The notes under the pieces: generated by a model
Database searches by the model: none
Seen by the model: the letters and a program-made list of their open reading frames with translations, nothing else
Told to the model about the DNA's origin: nothing
Program-made: the position numbers and the translations under genes
NCBI RefSeq assembly: GCF_002443255.2
Contig: NW_019211455.1
Location: 39,413,449-39,477,448 of the forward strand
From: Varroa destructor
Lineage: Eukaryota; Arthropoda; Arachnida; Mesostigmata; Varroidae
Direction: 5' to 3'
Length of the DNA stretch: 64,000 nucleotides
In this document: positions 50,933 to 63,600 of the stretch, piece by piece
How the letters are laid out: the number at the start of each line of letters is the position of its first letter
Numbering within the stretch: position 1 is the first letter of the stretch

Positions 50933-53900
50933 ATGTCAAAAACCCCTTCGGCAGCAGTCAGTCGCGTAGAGGAAAGAAACGAGTCCTCAGGAGGGAGCAG
51001 GGAGGTCGGCGACCAGGCCGTCTGGTCGCTGTCCTCTTGCAAGCCAGGTGAGTAGCATCGGTAGAGTTGTAAGGCTTGATTCTATCGCATCGTAGACGCC
51101 TGACCTGGATTGATGCTTAGCTGACCTGAACAGTCTTTGGACGAAGGTTGTGGCGGATGAACATGAACGCTGTTACTTGGTTAACTTTATGTAAGAAGGA
51201 TTAGCGTTGTAGTGATTTCGGATTCCATGTATTGTTGTTTGTTGCATAAAAATCGACGTTTTTTCAGGTGCTAGTTATAAAAAACTAAACTAAACTAGTT
51301 ATAAAAAACTAGCTTTTGTAAATTTGAACGCACCGTAATTTCGACGTATACTTTCGCATGAAACATTTGTTGAGGCTGATACGTGTCCGTCGGCCCAAGC
51401 TAATGAGAGTTTTTGCGTCGCCAATAGGAGATTTCTTTTTATACAACCTGTTAGCTGCTAACAATTTACAACGTACCTAGAGTGGTGACGAAATGTTGAT
51501 CCCAACTGACTGTAGTGTGACACTTTTATTTTTATTCTAAACACATTATTGTACGTATATTTTTTATACGTAAGCAGCACGTATAAGATTTTAGATTTTT
51601 TATAAGCGCATTTAAACAACATAAGCAACTTTATCGAACGCAGCACATCAAGGATGATGGCCGCTTTCAACGTTGCTTCTCTCGACTTTTGTGTTAGTTT
51701 ATTTCACTGCGCTAATTTGCAAAGATAGGTCTAACGATGAAATGTTAGTACAGGCCATAGTTAAAGGTCGCACGTTTTTCGACCTTAGCTTCTCTTTTCC
51801 AAAAAGGTGTCTTGAGAGTCAAATCTTTTTACCTTAGTTTTCGGCATCTGTAGGTGAAAAAGAGTTCAATACAAACATTATGTAATACTCTTCAAAAGTC
51901 AGCTTATCAATCGCAACGCCTGTGGATGTCCCATTGATAGTCATACAACGGTATCGTTCCTGCTACTCATGCTTAGAAGTCAACGTGCATACCGTGTCAA
52001 TATTTATCACTATGTACTACTGCAGAATTAAACTTATACGCAGATTAGATATCTTTTTCTATAAAACAGAGCTTTCATGTTTGCGTACACTCGACTCATT
52101 TAGTTGATATCAATAGTCACCGACGCATAAATCGGTATATATATATGCGATGGGACAGTCGTTCATGCTTACTGCGATTATGCAAAGTGTGTAATTTTCA
52201 AACACTTTGATCTGTCTAGACACTCTGTAAACCGCACAGCGATTGACTTTAGCGTGACGATGTAAGACATGGTGTTAGAAAAATTATACTTGCAAATTGC
52301 ACGAACTAAAATATTGTAACAGCTGATTAATTACTTCTTTATTATTCCTATGTTTTTCGAGTGTAACTATTTTTTTGTCATTTTGAATGACGTGCGCGTT
52401 TAAACTAGAACATAGCTTTAATGGTAATTCGGATTTTTTATGACAGATAAATTCAACGGTTTAGATCAAGGCTACGCAAACTTCACTTCCCTAGTTAACG
52501 TCTGCTCTTTCGTGAGAAAGGGTCTTTGTCTATGCAAAATGCAAAACGCACGAATGGATATTGGATTGTTGGCAAGGATCTATGGAATTGCTGAGCAAAA
52601 CTTGTTTGACCTTCAGACTAGAAAGTAATATTTACAAATGGATTTTCTGTCAGAAACTGGTCTGTGTTGGATGAATCCTCAATAGCCTTATTGAGTGTAC
52701 TACTTCAAGTGCTCTATTTTTCGTAGCATTTTTACTAAAAGAAATATGTTTACAACGTGCATATTTTGTGTTCCCTTGACAGGCTTCGGCGTAGACCAGC
52801 TGCGAGATAATAACACTGAAACGTACTGGCAGTCTGATGGGCCCCAACCTCATCTTGTTAATATCCAGTTTCGACGAAAAACTTTGGTCGATCAGTTATC
52901 AATATACACAGACTTCAAGCTTGACGAGAGCTACACACCAAATCGGCAAGTGTTTCCATGAATGTGTGTACCTTTATGAACGACCGTGTCCGTCTCTACC
53001 GCAACATAGATTACCTTAGGCGGTGTCAGGGCACGTTCATAAAAATATTCTCACGCGACTCACACAGTTAACTTCTACAGTTTCCACTATGATTCGAATT
53101 ATTGAGGTAGTTTTGATTATTGAGCTTTCCTATGATTTGTATTTTTGAAGTCGCCGGTTGTTTAAGTAGTTTATATCCGGTCAGAGGTAGATCTAGCGTC
53201 CTATTTTCGCAGGTTACTGGAGTGTTTTTCGTTCGGTATAGTGTAGCCATTGAAATATGTCATATGACGATATTATAAGTAGAAGGAGGGTTTAATATTT
53301 TTTGAATTTAGCACGAATCGCTATATGTACGCGTACACTACTGCTCAGCATAACTAGGAAAAATATGGCGGAGGTTACGTTTTGTATTAAAACGTTCGGT
53401 ATGGTTATTCGCTAGGACTAATACCTATAACACTGCAACAATATAAATAAATGGAATGCGAACAGAGTAACTAATAATTCAAGCTTCTAGACATAGCTAC
53501 GTTTCTACGTGTGTTTTTCCGACAGCTTTATTAATATGATGATATTTTCAGGATCTCAGTTCGTGTAGGATCGCACTTCCACGATCTGCAGGAGCTTGAC
53601 GTTGTTGAACTGCAGGAGCCATCTGGTTGGGTTAATATTCCGATCCTGCAGAATAACCGACAGCCTATAAAAACATTTTTCATACAGATTGCCGTTAGTA
53701 TTCGAATGATATCATTACAGATATATCACTATTGATAAAGATAGAACTGCTTTATATTGCTGTGTCTATGATACAGGAGCCTGCCTACTACCACGATGCA
53801 AAGTAAAGCAGAGGAGTGTAATAAAATCGCTGTGCCTAAGAACGCTTGGAACTCCACAGTGTTGACGCATTTGCGCATTTTCGTTTCTTTTAATTTCAGA

Positions 53901-54046
53901 TTTTGTCAAATCACCAAAACGGTCGGGATACACATTTGCGACAAATAAAAGTGCACTCACCTGTTCGCAGCACCCCGGTAGCAAGTGTCGGCCTTGGTGG
54001 AATGTTTTCCTCCGAGCACATGCTAGAAATGGCTCACATCCGCTAA
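50933..54046 (+). CDS. ANAPC10: Anaphase-promoting complex subunit 10 (APC10/DOC1), four exons, complete
   Basis: APC10 is a substrate (D-box) co-receptor and processivity subunit of the APC/C ubiquitin ligase, acting in mitotic exit and G1. Exons: 50933-51047, 52783-52945, 53552-53693, 53900-54046; joined they give 188 residues against 185 in human. Diagnostic strings: [19 protein letters not shown] across exons 1-2, [18 protein letters not shown] and DESYTP in exon 2, ISVRVG and PSGWVNIP in exon 3, and [16 protein letters not shown] in exon 4. The protein ends in Ile-Arg (AHIR), the conserved IR tail by which APC10 docks on the APC3/CDC27 TPR subunit. Intron phases are 1, 2 and 0. Introns 1 (gtgagt) and 3 (gttagt) are GT-AG; intron 2 has a gcaagt donor. 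The start is the ATG giving MSKTPS, at the position of the human N-terminus. The fold is a DOC/galactose-binding jelly roll. All frames join cleanly, so the gene looks functional. An open frame on the opposite strand over exon 4 is a shadow. Confidence 0.96.
51271..51311 (+). repeat. Short direct repeat in APC10 intron 1
   Basis: A 17-base unit, CTAGTTATAAAAAACTA, occurs at 51271-51287 and again at 51295-51311 with a 24-base period. It is a small local duplication with no coding content. Confidence 0.7.
52946..52951 (+). other. Non-canonical GC splice donor (gcaagt) of APC10 intron 2
   Basis: After the codons for SYTPN plus the first two bases of an Arg codon, the exon stops at CG and the intron begins gcaagt. 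It resumes after ttttcag at 53552 with G, restoring Arg and then ISVRVG. No nearby GT keeps the conserved reading frame. gcaagt is the standard strong form of the minor GC-AG donor class. Confidence 0.85.
53150..53235 (+). repeat. tRNA-like (SINE-like) scrap in APC10 intron 2
   Basis: Read on the minus strand, this part of APC10 intron 2 gives [17 protein letters not shown], the kind of peptide produced by antisense tRNA-derived repeats. The plus strand (CCGGTCAGAGGTAGATC and on to TCGCAGG) looks like a worn tRNA-like 3' half. The match is weak. Confidence 0.2.
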
Positions 54047-55019
54047 ATGACAGATATGTAAAGATTACCAGCAAAAACCTGCGAATGAACTGGCCACCCG
54101 TTGGCAGAAACTGATGGAAATCGGCATAAGTAGAAGAGTCAAAGATCAATTGTTCAATCAAATAATTTTACCGATGTGCGAACCTGTGACCAAATACGGC
54201 ATCAATGTTGGTGCACTTTTTGCTACTGCAAAACATTTCAGAATGCTATGGTTCTGATGTAAACTAGGTATTTAAGTTCTGATTCAGAAAGAGCTCTGAC
54301 ATTAGATTACTAGAAAAATACGATGTCAAGTTCTTTTTGTGGGATCTCTCTGACGTAATTATTGATATTTACATCGATTCCTGGTATCGTCACAGCAATT
54401 CATTTCCTGTGCTGGTTCAGGCCGAGGGTTCAAACAAGATTCTGAATTAGAAACATTAAATATTGTCTTAAACTCCGACAGTGTCGGGTGAAGCCATTTT
54501 GAAGTTAAAAAAATAGCCAATAGGGGCAGGGTACTCGCCAACGAAACATGCCTGCCCATCTGTGCTGCCTCAGTATATTCGGTCTGTAGACGAAGGAACT
54601 GCATTGGTTTTTGTTTTCAAACTAGCTCAGTCCGAAGTGCCATTACTCTGTAGTACATGTGTATCTATTTACTATATTTGTGGTTAAATCGCTGAACTTT
54701 TTAAGGTAAAAATAGAACAGATCTCGTGCATCTGACATATTCTGTTGTTAGTTAGCTAGAGCGTTTTACCATACACAGGGAGCACAATTTTTATATTATT
54801 CGAAATCATGGTGTCCTGCTAGTACTTCGTACTTCTCCGAATAATTACAGACGGACTAGCTTAATTTCTAAAACAATACTTGAGTAAACACCATAAAAAA
54901 AAGCTGCCCAACTAACGCCCTATAGATATTAACAAAAATAAAACGATTTGCAATCATTTTGCAGGTGGAGTATAATTTAGGTTTGCTCTAAAATTTCTCT
55001 AAATTGAGTTGATTATTTT

Positions 55020-55062
55020 ATGCAATAGCTGTCAATCCGGCTATTGCATGCCTAAAATAGGC
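55020..55062. repeat. Adjacent hairpins in intergenic DNA
   Basis: ATGCAATAGC (55020-55029) pairs with GCTATTGCAT (55040-55049) across 10 bases, immediately followed by the small stem-loop GCCTAAAATAGGC (55050-55062). Confidence 0.75.
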
Positions 55063-56600
55063 ATATAACCGATGGTAAAATCCGAGAGTAATGGTCAGAA
55101 TAAATCAGTATCTTGACCTGCAGGTCAGAATTGCGCACCTAGACTTAATTTCCTTCTGACGTTCAATACGTGTTTTGTGAAAATTACCCGCAATTTGTTT
55201 CATTGAACTGTGTGACTTCTGGATTAAAGCTGGTACACTGGATTCCATATACTCTTGTCGTAAATATAATTTTATTGGCAGCTTCATTTAAACTTCGAGT
55301 AAAACAATCCTTTAGGTAGAGGCAACAGTCTAAGTGGAAATATAAATTGAGTAGTCACCTTAATCTATTACTTGGCAATAACAAACTAATGTCAAAGATG
55401 TTGAGCTCTACAAATATTTTTACTACAAAACTTTGATAATCACCAAAGTGGTAAATGTGGTATTGTTAGTTATGTATGTGAAACGCTGGTTAGGATTTGA
55501 TTCTGTAAGCTTGAATAGATATGCGTTAGTCAAAGACCTACGGAATTTCTATTGCATTTCTGTAAATAATATGAGCATCAATAATACACTAGCTATAGAC
55601 CATCCGCAGATGTTTCTAGCGTTTTAATTTTAAAGAACGGACACTTATTGTATTTTGTCTGCATTGCCTAGCGAGGTTATGTAGATAACCGTTGAATGTG
55701 TAACCTCTCAAAACTGATGCATTGCCTGGTCTTCTTTGACTTTTTTTGACAGGTACCACCAGCTTTATGTCGAATTCAAGTTGTAATTGGCGGGCCTACA
55801 TGGCACCGCTGATATCAAGGCCTGAGATTCTTTAGACACAAAATTAACATCAGGTATTGCTCACGCACAAAACTCTTTAAAAAGTACCCATATTCGGTTA
55901 ACAAATGCCTTTACCACTATGATCGCTTGGTTTGTGGCGGTCAAGTTTTGGGTGATATCTATGACTGCTTCAGCGTCTTATTTCAGTCCATGCATCAGTC
56001 AAGTGTGCCTTTGCTAAAAGGTATATATAATATATAGTATTAGTGGGAATTTATTATATCAATAACGTATGGGATTATATATAACATCTAATATATGCTA
56101 TCAGTGACATGATGTAGCTCGTAAATTAAAGCAGGCGACATTTTTTCTTCGGAGCATTTTACGAGTACATAATACAGATGTTCTAGATCTGTCGTTACAC
56201 TGAGACAAGAACGTTAATCTTGTAAATATCGCAAGTGCGAAAAACTGATTTAGAATATTACCTGAGAATTAAAAATTAACATATACTATAGTATAATATT
56301 AGAACCGTATCCTGAGTGAGTCGATGCCTCTCATTCAGACGCGTTTTATTTTAAAGTGAACAGCTATAGTATATTTGAGTACGACAATACATTCTTGCTT
56401 AGCATATTCGCTTGCTTATTTCGATCACTGACTTGGTGTTGTGTCTGAAATTGACTAACATAACCTTAAGGACCACTGAACATCGTGGGCAGGAATGTCA
56501 CCTCTATGCTGCAACGAAATTATGTAAAAATTTGTAAAGTATCAGATATGTACAAAAGTATATACAAGGCTACCTTGAATTACCTCGGTAATCTCCGAAG

Positions 56601-56705
56601 ATGTTAGCTCTTTCTGGAGTGACGATTTCTGAGAGCGACATTGTTTCGGCCGTTGAAGCTGTTCTAGACTCGAGCTCGCCAAAATGCCGAAAGATTAAAA
56701 AAAAG
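56601..56705 (+). CDS. Candidate initial exon, unknown protein
   Basis: An ATG opens 35 codons (MLALSGVTISESDIVSAVEA, then VLDSSSPKCRKIKKK) ending in AAG before gttaga, a usable donor in phase 0. An in-frame stop lies upstream. The peptide looks helical with a basic end. A strong acceptor (cctttacag) follows about 250 bases later, but the sequence after it (lysine/arginine rich, about 47 codons) does not look convincingly coding. Tentative. Confidence 0.2.
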
Positions 56706-58467
56706 GTTAGATATCCGTCTTCCCGAGTAGATTACACTACGCCCGTATTACCACATTAAAACACCAAATGCACTAGCTATTAATTTTTTTTTAATCGTGG
56801 CTTCCCAAAAGCTGGATGCTGACAATTATATTTACCTCTTTATGAAGGTGTAGTCTGTAGTCCCCTGTAATTCCCCTTTAGTTGTTTATTGCCCACCAAA
56901 GCCAAGAGATATATGCTTTTTTGGACTTAGTTTTTCTTGCCTTTACAGAAGAAACCTTTACGCTTGGCTCTATACAAGCGATGTGGCATTTTCTTTTTAC
57001 CCTCGGGTGTGCGTTTTTGTTTTCGTCAGCGTATTAGATTATGTGACTGCTTGTGGTCTTGTGTTTTTAGGTTTCCTCGCAAAGATTAAAGTGCGTAACT
57101 CATTTCATATGGAGTAACTTTCCAACTGTAGTTTCACCCATTGCTTCTATCTCTATTTTCTTAAAATTAGAAACATACGACAAGGGCTTTTCCCCTTTTG
57201 TTTTATTCAAAGTAATAGACTCAATTGTAGCGCTCTTAAATTAACACCCTGTATTACATTTATTTTCCATTCCGCAATCTCCACGCAATCTTTCTTATTA
57301 AATCCTAAGTGTCCATTTGTAAAATTCAAGAAGCCAGGTTGATCTTAAGTTGATCCTACTGTCCTCTTGTCTGAAAGCTCTCATTTCGGAGCTCCTTAAA
57401 TGATGTATTCTGTCTGGGTTTCTAACCTATATATTACAGCCTCAGATTTGAGTAAAGGCTGTTTCATTCTGATCCTTGCTTATACGGAAAGGCCGGATGT
57501 CTTGGTGCTTCTACCGTTTCAGGCTTCTGTTGACGAATGAAGGTATTGAAGGCAAGTTGTCATGTCACTATATCATCCAAGGAAGATATTCAGATAACAA
57601 ATTCTACTCCTGAGAAGGTTTTTATATCATAAAATAGCACTCAGAAGATCTTCTGGATTCACAGGACATATGGACAGCTTTTTGGAAGCGGTAATTTTCT
57701 GTAAATGTAGTGTCATAATATTTATTTTTTCATTATGATATCTCGCCTGTGTTGAAAGGTGTACCACGTTTCTTGACCTGAAATCGGCGAAAACTTGTAC
57801 AGAATGTTTTTCCAGCTTCGACTAATGTCTAACAAAAATATCGTTTTGTTTTTGGATCATTACTATAAAGCGATAGGAGGATCGAGCGATACGTGCGGCT
57901 CCCTTATTTTGTAAAACGAAAAGGTTCAGAGACTTTATCATACGGATGTGACTTCTTTATGAAATATCGAATCTTGATTATCAGAAGTAAAAAGTAAGAA
58001 TAAGTTATCTGTCAAATGGCGGTTGAGCAAGGGTCAATACAGTTTTTTAGCAATCTATTACGTTACGACGTTACTCCATTATCGACTATTTTTCACATTT
58101 ATACCGAAGTTGAGTCTATTTCGTTTCGACAGATATCTCAGCAAGAATATCTATGCTTTTTTTGGTGTCAACTGTTATTCGTTAGATATCAAAAGTTTGT
58201 CATTAATTAACATAAACTGATGACAGTAGCATTACCCTGTTTTACTATTATCCTGTTCTATTTATTTCATACAAACATGTTTCATGGTCCTATAAAGAAT
58301 AATAAGGTTGTGAAAATTGTTTCTCCAGTTAAAAAGTTTTTTTTTTTTCTATCTACTGCTCAAACCCTTTCTGGAATTGTAAAGGATGGTTTATAAGTAA
58401 GACTTCACTATTTTTTTTTTTAGAATAGACCAATACTTTCAACATTTGTGTTCCATTTAATTTTACA

Positions 58468-61400
58468 GACAATGCTGCAGAGTTTCAAACGCTAAGAATA
58501 TTTGAGTTTCTCAAATCAACGCCGAATACTACCCTTGGTACACTTCCGCAAATATATAAGTTATAATTCGGTAAAATGTTGGCTTATACGGAAAAACCGA
58601 AGAAGTTGCTTGAGGTTATTTCACAGATCTAGCTTTCAAAGCATAACGACCAGATCAAATTTGTAGACCTTCCCTACATAAAGCACATCATACCTCTTAC
58701 AGATCTTTCCGGCAGATTATGTTAATGCTATATTCCAAGCTTTTTGACTGCTGGGAGTCTCGAAGTGCTACTTAGTGCTTTTTCGAATGGAGAGGTCGTA
58801 CCGGGAACGTCAACGTTCTCTGGAAATTTCAAGATACTCGATCAACTGAAACCTCTGTCAAAAGGCCAGAAACGTTTGCCTCTTTATTTGATGCAGGAAA
58901 AACGCTGGCTTCCTGTTTGCGAAACGAACAAGAATATATTTGTGAAAGCCGGCATTGCTCCTTCAAAAATACTTGCTGATGTTGAGGCTTTGTGCAGATT
59001 TTCGTCAAGCGTTGCGGTCCTTGACGCTAGAGTAGATTTTTTTAGATGGGAAGATGAAAACATCGAAAAACTTTTGTGTGGGCTCGTTTTCTCGTACCAG
59101 ACTATCCCCATGATTAAATTTTTGACTTCTACGATCAAATATTTGAAATAACTTTCCACGGTAAAATACCCTTTAATGATATCCTAAAACGTTGCTTAGA
59201 AAATACTGTTGGTTCCGAATTGGTAACAACTAAGATAAGCTTATCACCTTATTTAGCGCTGCGAGATAAGAAAAGTCTATTAATGGCCAGATCAAAACAA
59301 TTGCAAAGTTGGATTAAAGTTATCAGAGTCAGACCAAGGAACACGTTAACTAAACCAGAAAAATTAATTACGAAGCCTGTCACATCGCTATAATTTCTCT
59401 ACATGTCAGCAATTCCTTATGTATGAAGAGTTCATTCTTCTAGGCGAAAAAGTATGTCTATTAGATCCCGGACAACTAGACAGATGCACTTTGCCAGCAG
59501 CACAAAAGGTTTCTGATCCAGAAGTAAATAACCGAACTTAATTCATATTATGTGTCTCTCCAAACAACCGCATGCATATGGAACAGCTGCTTGGCAGATA
59601 CAAAACGATATTCGACGAACTAGAATACAGAAAATGCATGTAAAAAAAACTTTTTTTCGTTATTTATTATTTCCTTTTTTTCGATGACGTCTTCCACATG
59701 TGTAAAGATAGCCTGCTTGAAGTAGATGAAGAACAACCGAGAATTGAACTTCAAATACCAGAGGTGTTTCAGCAACGTTTCGGTTATGCACCATGTTACA
59801 ACAACAACTTTACCAATTACATAAAGCGCTGGCAATTATTTACATTCACCTCCAAGTATGCCACTTTTTCAGTTATACAAGGCAATGTTCGTATGTTTTT
59901 ATGACAAGCTAATGGTCGAACTCAAGTAATGTGTTTGTTAAAACTCACACAACTCCGAACTTGTACCTCAATTGTGGAGGCAATGTCTTGTGGGGTGCTA
60001 AATCAGCTGACAAATATTTCGTTTAGAGAGTATTAGTCAATAGTTAATTTTGATTAGATTGCGCAGGATTACATGGAAAATGTTTGTCGACCCGTTTCTG
60101 AACTTCACAAACCCCTAGACAAAAAGGGAAGTCGAGACGAAATTTATAGCTGATTATAAAAGACCTTCGGACTACATCAAAGATCGGATGAGAGTGTTGA
60201 AGCATGTGAAATTTCGTGTTAAAGCGAATCCTGTATATCCAAGTAATAATAACTTGTCACCAGTAAATTCAAATTCACCGGCGCCTTCGAAAATTTTATT
60301 CGCTGCTCGCGATATTCTGTATATCAAAACAGCAATTAAAGAACCTTTCTAAGGCAATTTAATGATTGCTTGTTTCGAACTCAAACAAAAGCTCAACGAT
60401 GCTGCAGAGGCCCCGGTCAGATATGACACATTTGAAAAAACGTTGACAACGTTGTATACATAAACGATAAATCGAAAAATCTTAGGCGACGGAAACGCCG
60501 TCACCGCCCACTGTCTCAAGCTCTACTAAAATTCCGTCGTATCCTATCGTTGTGCTGGCATGCTCTGGCTGTTTAAAGTATCCAACAAGAGTCGCTTCCA
60601 GGAGCTGGCCAGCAAATCTCTCATCGTCGAGAACAGAAATACGTTTCTGTTAGAAATGATGTTAACGCTACCAATCGTGTACAATCGAAGGGAATGAGCA
60701 GGAGATACGTAAGTGGTCAGAAGAAAACCATCGATAAGGACGAGGTTTTGTACAATGGCGACTGCGACGGAAAAATTGCTACGTGTAAGGACAAAGTTGA
60801 TGGTAACGCAGTGAAAGAAATCTGACTCATAGGGTTTTGAAAATGGTGCAACTGGACTACATCTATATGGAAACGTATCTGCGTGACACCGTTATCTTGA
60901 TAAGGCGGATTGGAAACGCAATTAACTAGATGTATCGTGAGGGGGACACGTAAGTACAACGAAGGATGCAGTTGAAAGGCGCCACTTTAAAATAATCAAA
61001 AGTGGATGGAACGATAAAACAGCTTCTTCATATCATTGCTTTGCGGAACAGAGACTTGAGTAGACACGCGATGCAGTGTACAAAGAGTTTAGCTGAGTGA
61101 GGACAAATCACGAGTGCGAATCAGTTCGGGCCTTCAGTAAGAATTATGGGGACAGATTGCAAACACAGAACCCTAGTACAATAATTCAGACTTGGATGGC
61201 ACACCATGATCATATACCAGTGATGATTACAGTACCGTAAATTATAGTAGCGCCGACGCAAGTGAAGGTAAATACGGCCTAATTATATATGGCGGAATAT
61301 TAATAGAACCAATTTGCGACCTCTCGTTATCTATTCCTTCAGATCACGAGCCTAGTTTTGATAGAATGGTAGAACGTCAGCTTGATGTCCATAACTAAAA

Positions 61401-61600
61401 TGGCGATAAAGTGAATGAGAGCATCAACAGTAAACTTGAGCAAGTATTGAAGATCACCCAAAAATATGTAATTGGTATACGAGTCCGTGTGAACCATTTT
61501 AATTTTATATTGAAAGCAGTTCAACACTTTGTTAGTGAACCACTACGTGCGGAGAATGTCGACGCTAAGGTGACCGTAACCATAGTGACGGCTTAGACAA
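58468..61600 (+). pseudogene. Long decayed coding block of unknown family
   Basis: From 58468 to 59151 a single plus-strand frame (228 codons) holds only three internal stops where about sixteen would be expected in DNA of this composition. The uninterrupted part (58744-59151) reads for example FKILDQLKPLSKGQKRLPLY and WLPVCETNKNIFVKAG. A frame change then leads to about 79 further open codons (FNDILKRCLENTVGSELV, DKKSLLMARSKQLQSWIKV), and later to MYEEFILLGEKVCLLDP and EQLLGRYKTIFDELEYRKC, IELQIPEVFQQRFGYAPCYN (59737-59904), and KILFAARDILYIKTAIKEPF (about 60290). All are on the same strand and broken by stops and frameshifts. Base composition is also more gene-like than its surroundings. 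I do not recognise the family; a retroelement, a large DNA transposon or an old viral insertion are all possible. No function is assigned. Confidence 0.5.
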
Positions 61601-62515
61601 TACAATCTAGAAAACCTAATCGACGCCTTTGAATCCTATCTAATAACATAACGAAAATCCCAACTATTACATGAATGGCCAAGATGAGTCGGCTTTAAGA
61701 TTGCTTGATCGGCTCGTAGTTGGGAAGGAGCGCTGATAAGCCCAAAAACTAAGCCAGTATCAACTGAGCTTATAACGATTTTGCAAGCATATATGATAGT
61801 CTGAGATGTCGTTTTTGTATATAGAAATACGGTGTAAGATTTTCGCTTTGGTGTGAAGAACAAATGAGAGTGTAGCTCAGAAATACACTTACGGCAAGCA
61901 TGCTGAGGCGTGTTAAATCGATATCGTGTGTTTCCTGAACTGGCCCGTTCGGACTGACTTAGCTGCACATGCACTTATTGGTGACCTTACTGTATTACTT
62001 GTGGTCGCAGTATCTAAGTCTTTACTATAGCAGGATGAAAAAGGTATGCTTTTAAAAATGCTTACTTAAGGCCTATAATGTTCAAGGTGCACGTGTTTGA
62101 TGAAAGCGTTTGCTGATTTGATAAATGATCATAAATTATAAGTGTATAATTGATATTTCATGAGAGCTTTCTAGGCGAATAGTGAGCTGCTATGGCAAAT
62201 GGTTGAGAGAGCTGTTATTGCAATAACTGAGGGGGCTGCATGAAAGGCGATCTAAGTAAGCCCAGTAGGCGTATATACATTGATGCCCTTTAAGATTGAA
62301 GTACATGCAGTCATAATCGCTGTGCAGTAGAGTTTATAAAGAACACGTTTTTACTTTTGACAAAAGTGATATACGCGTTTTTGATGTTACAATTCGACTT
62401 GTAGAAGTCGAAGTGAAATAAATTGGCGGTCCTCTATCATTTGCTAATGGGTGATGTCTGTTTATTTGGTAGGTATGTTTAATAATAAGTGAATTTTCTA
62501 ATCCTTAGCATTTCT

Positions 62516-62576
62516 ACAGTAGACAGGAAAGAAGATGTGCTATTAGGAATGGATGCGTTGAGCAGATTACCCTTTT
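62516..62576 (+). pseudogene. Possible Ty3/Gypsy RNase H end fragment
   Basis: A short frame reads DRKEDVLLGMDALSRLPF. The string ALSRLP preceded by a GKxxxxAD-like stretch is a hallmark of the end of RNase H in Ty3/Gypsy polyproteins. The match is short and the sequence before it is not readable as RNase H, so this remains tentative. Confidence 0.35.
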
Positions 62577-62665
62577 ACAAAGAAATTATCACTTTGAAGA
62601 TACTCAATAGTCAATTTGTATCGGTTGTGTGTACTTGATGTAAATTGTGATCGATTCTGCTTGCC

Positions 62666-62709
62666 TAAATGAGCATTTAAACTTATCCCTAAGTTGAAAT
62701 GCTCATTTA
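62666..62709. repeat. Fold-back hairpin, 20-bp stem with one mismatch and 4-base loop
   Basis: TAAATGAGCATTT (62666-62678) pairs with AAATGCTCATTTA (62697-62709). Inside, after one mismatch, AACTTA pairs with TAAGTT around a TCCC loop. It lies about 90 bases after the ALSRLP Gypsy scrap. Confidence 0.85.
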
Positions 62710-63600
62710 CAGAACGTTTAGAGAATCTGTGTATTAGTATATACAAATCCCAATGGTTTGAAGAGTAACCTTCCGTACAATATATTTCCATTCTTTGCTC
62801 TAAAATACATATTAATGTAGTGGCCAACTAAAACAACCTTAAGCATGACGTTTTCTGAGACACGTTTTATCTTACACTGAGTGTAAAGTTTTATCCAAAT
62901 ATCCATCTAGAGTATAGAAATACCAAAGGTAGCGTTTTGAAGATGCACTATTTTCGTTTGTAGCGATAGCACATGACTACAAATATATATAAACATGTAT
63001 TTACATTATATCCTAGCCCCCGTAACCTTGCCGGATAGTCTTTTTAAATAGGGTACATAGTGAGTCCATATACCGAGAATTATAAAACTGTTATGTGTCA
63101 AAGCAGAATGTTAGACGTAAGATTCAAAATATTTAGCGAAAACATACTCAAAAATAATTGATAGATGGGTGTAAGTAAGAATGTTCCATAACTATAAACA
63201 GTAACCAGTATAAGAGCCTCCCTTTTTCCTGGGGTCAACCATTTGCATCTATTAAAAAACGGACCGCATAGTACATGAAGATTGATTTGTTTGATGATTT
63301 GTTTTTTTTTGCACAATTTAAGCAATTGTAGTTGAATTTCCCTGCGTATGAATAATTGATTATTTCTTCTCCAGATTCTTACATTATACAGCCAATATTC
63401 ATCAGAAAGCTTTTCTCATGATAGCGGTAAAAGCTCCTTGAGACATTTGCAAATGCACGTTTCAAGTCTTTCTCAAAAAGTAGTGTACGTGTCTATTCAA
63501 AAATTAACATCGTATGAAGTGAACTCTTTTTAATAAATAAAATCGCCAAACTTTTGTACAATTAATACGATTAAAAAATCTGCATAGCTACACAAATTAA

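Larger units (their letters stand above)
54047..58467. other. Intergenic region after APC10
   Basis: Apart from hairpins at 55.02 kb and the candidate short exon at 56.6 kb, no gene is recognised. It is T-rich in its second half. The APC10 polyadenylation site is not evident close to the stop codon. Confidence 0.4.

Noticed and set aside
53766..54161. 131-codon open frame on the minus strand
   Set aside because: It lies antisense over APC10 exon 4, whose plus-strand translation is clearly conserved; the minus frame is a shadow.
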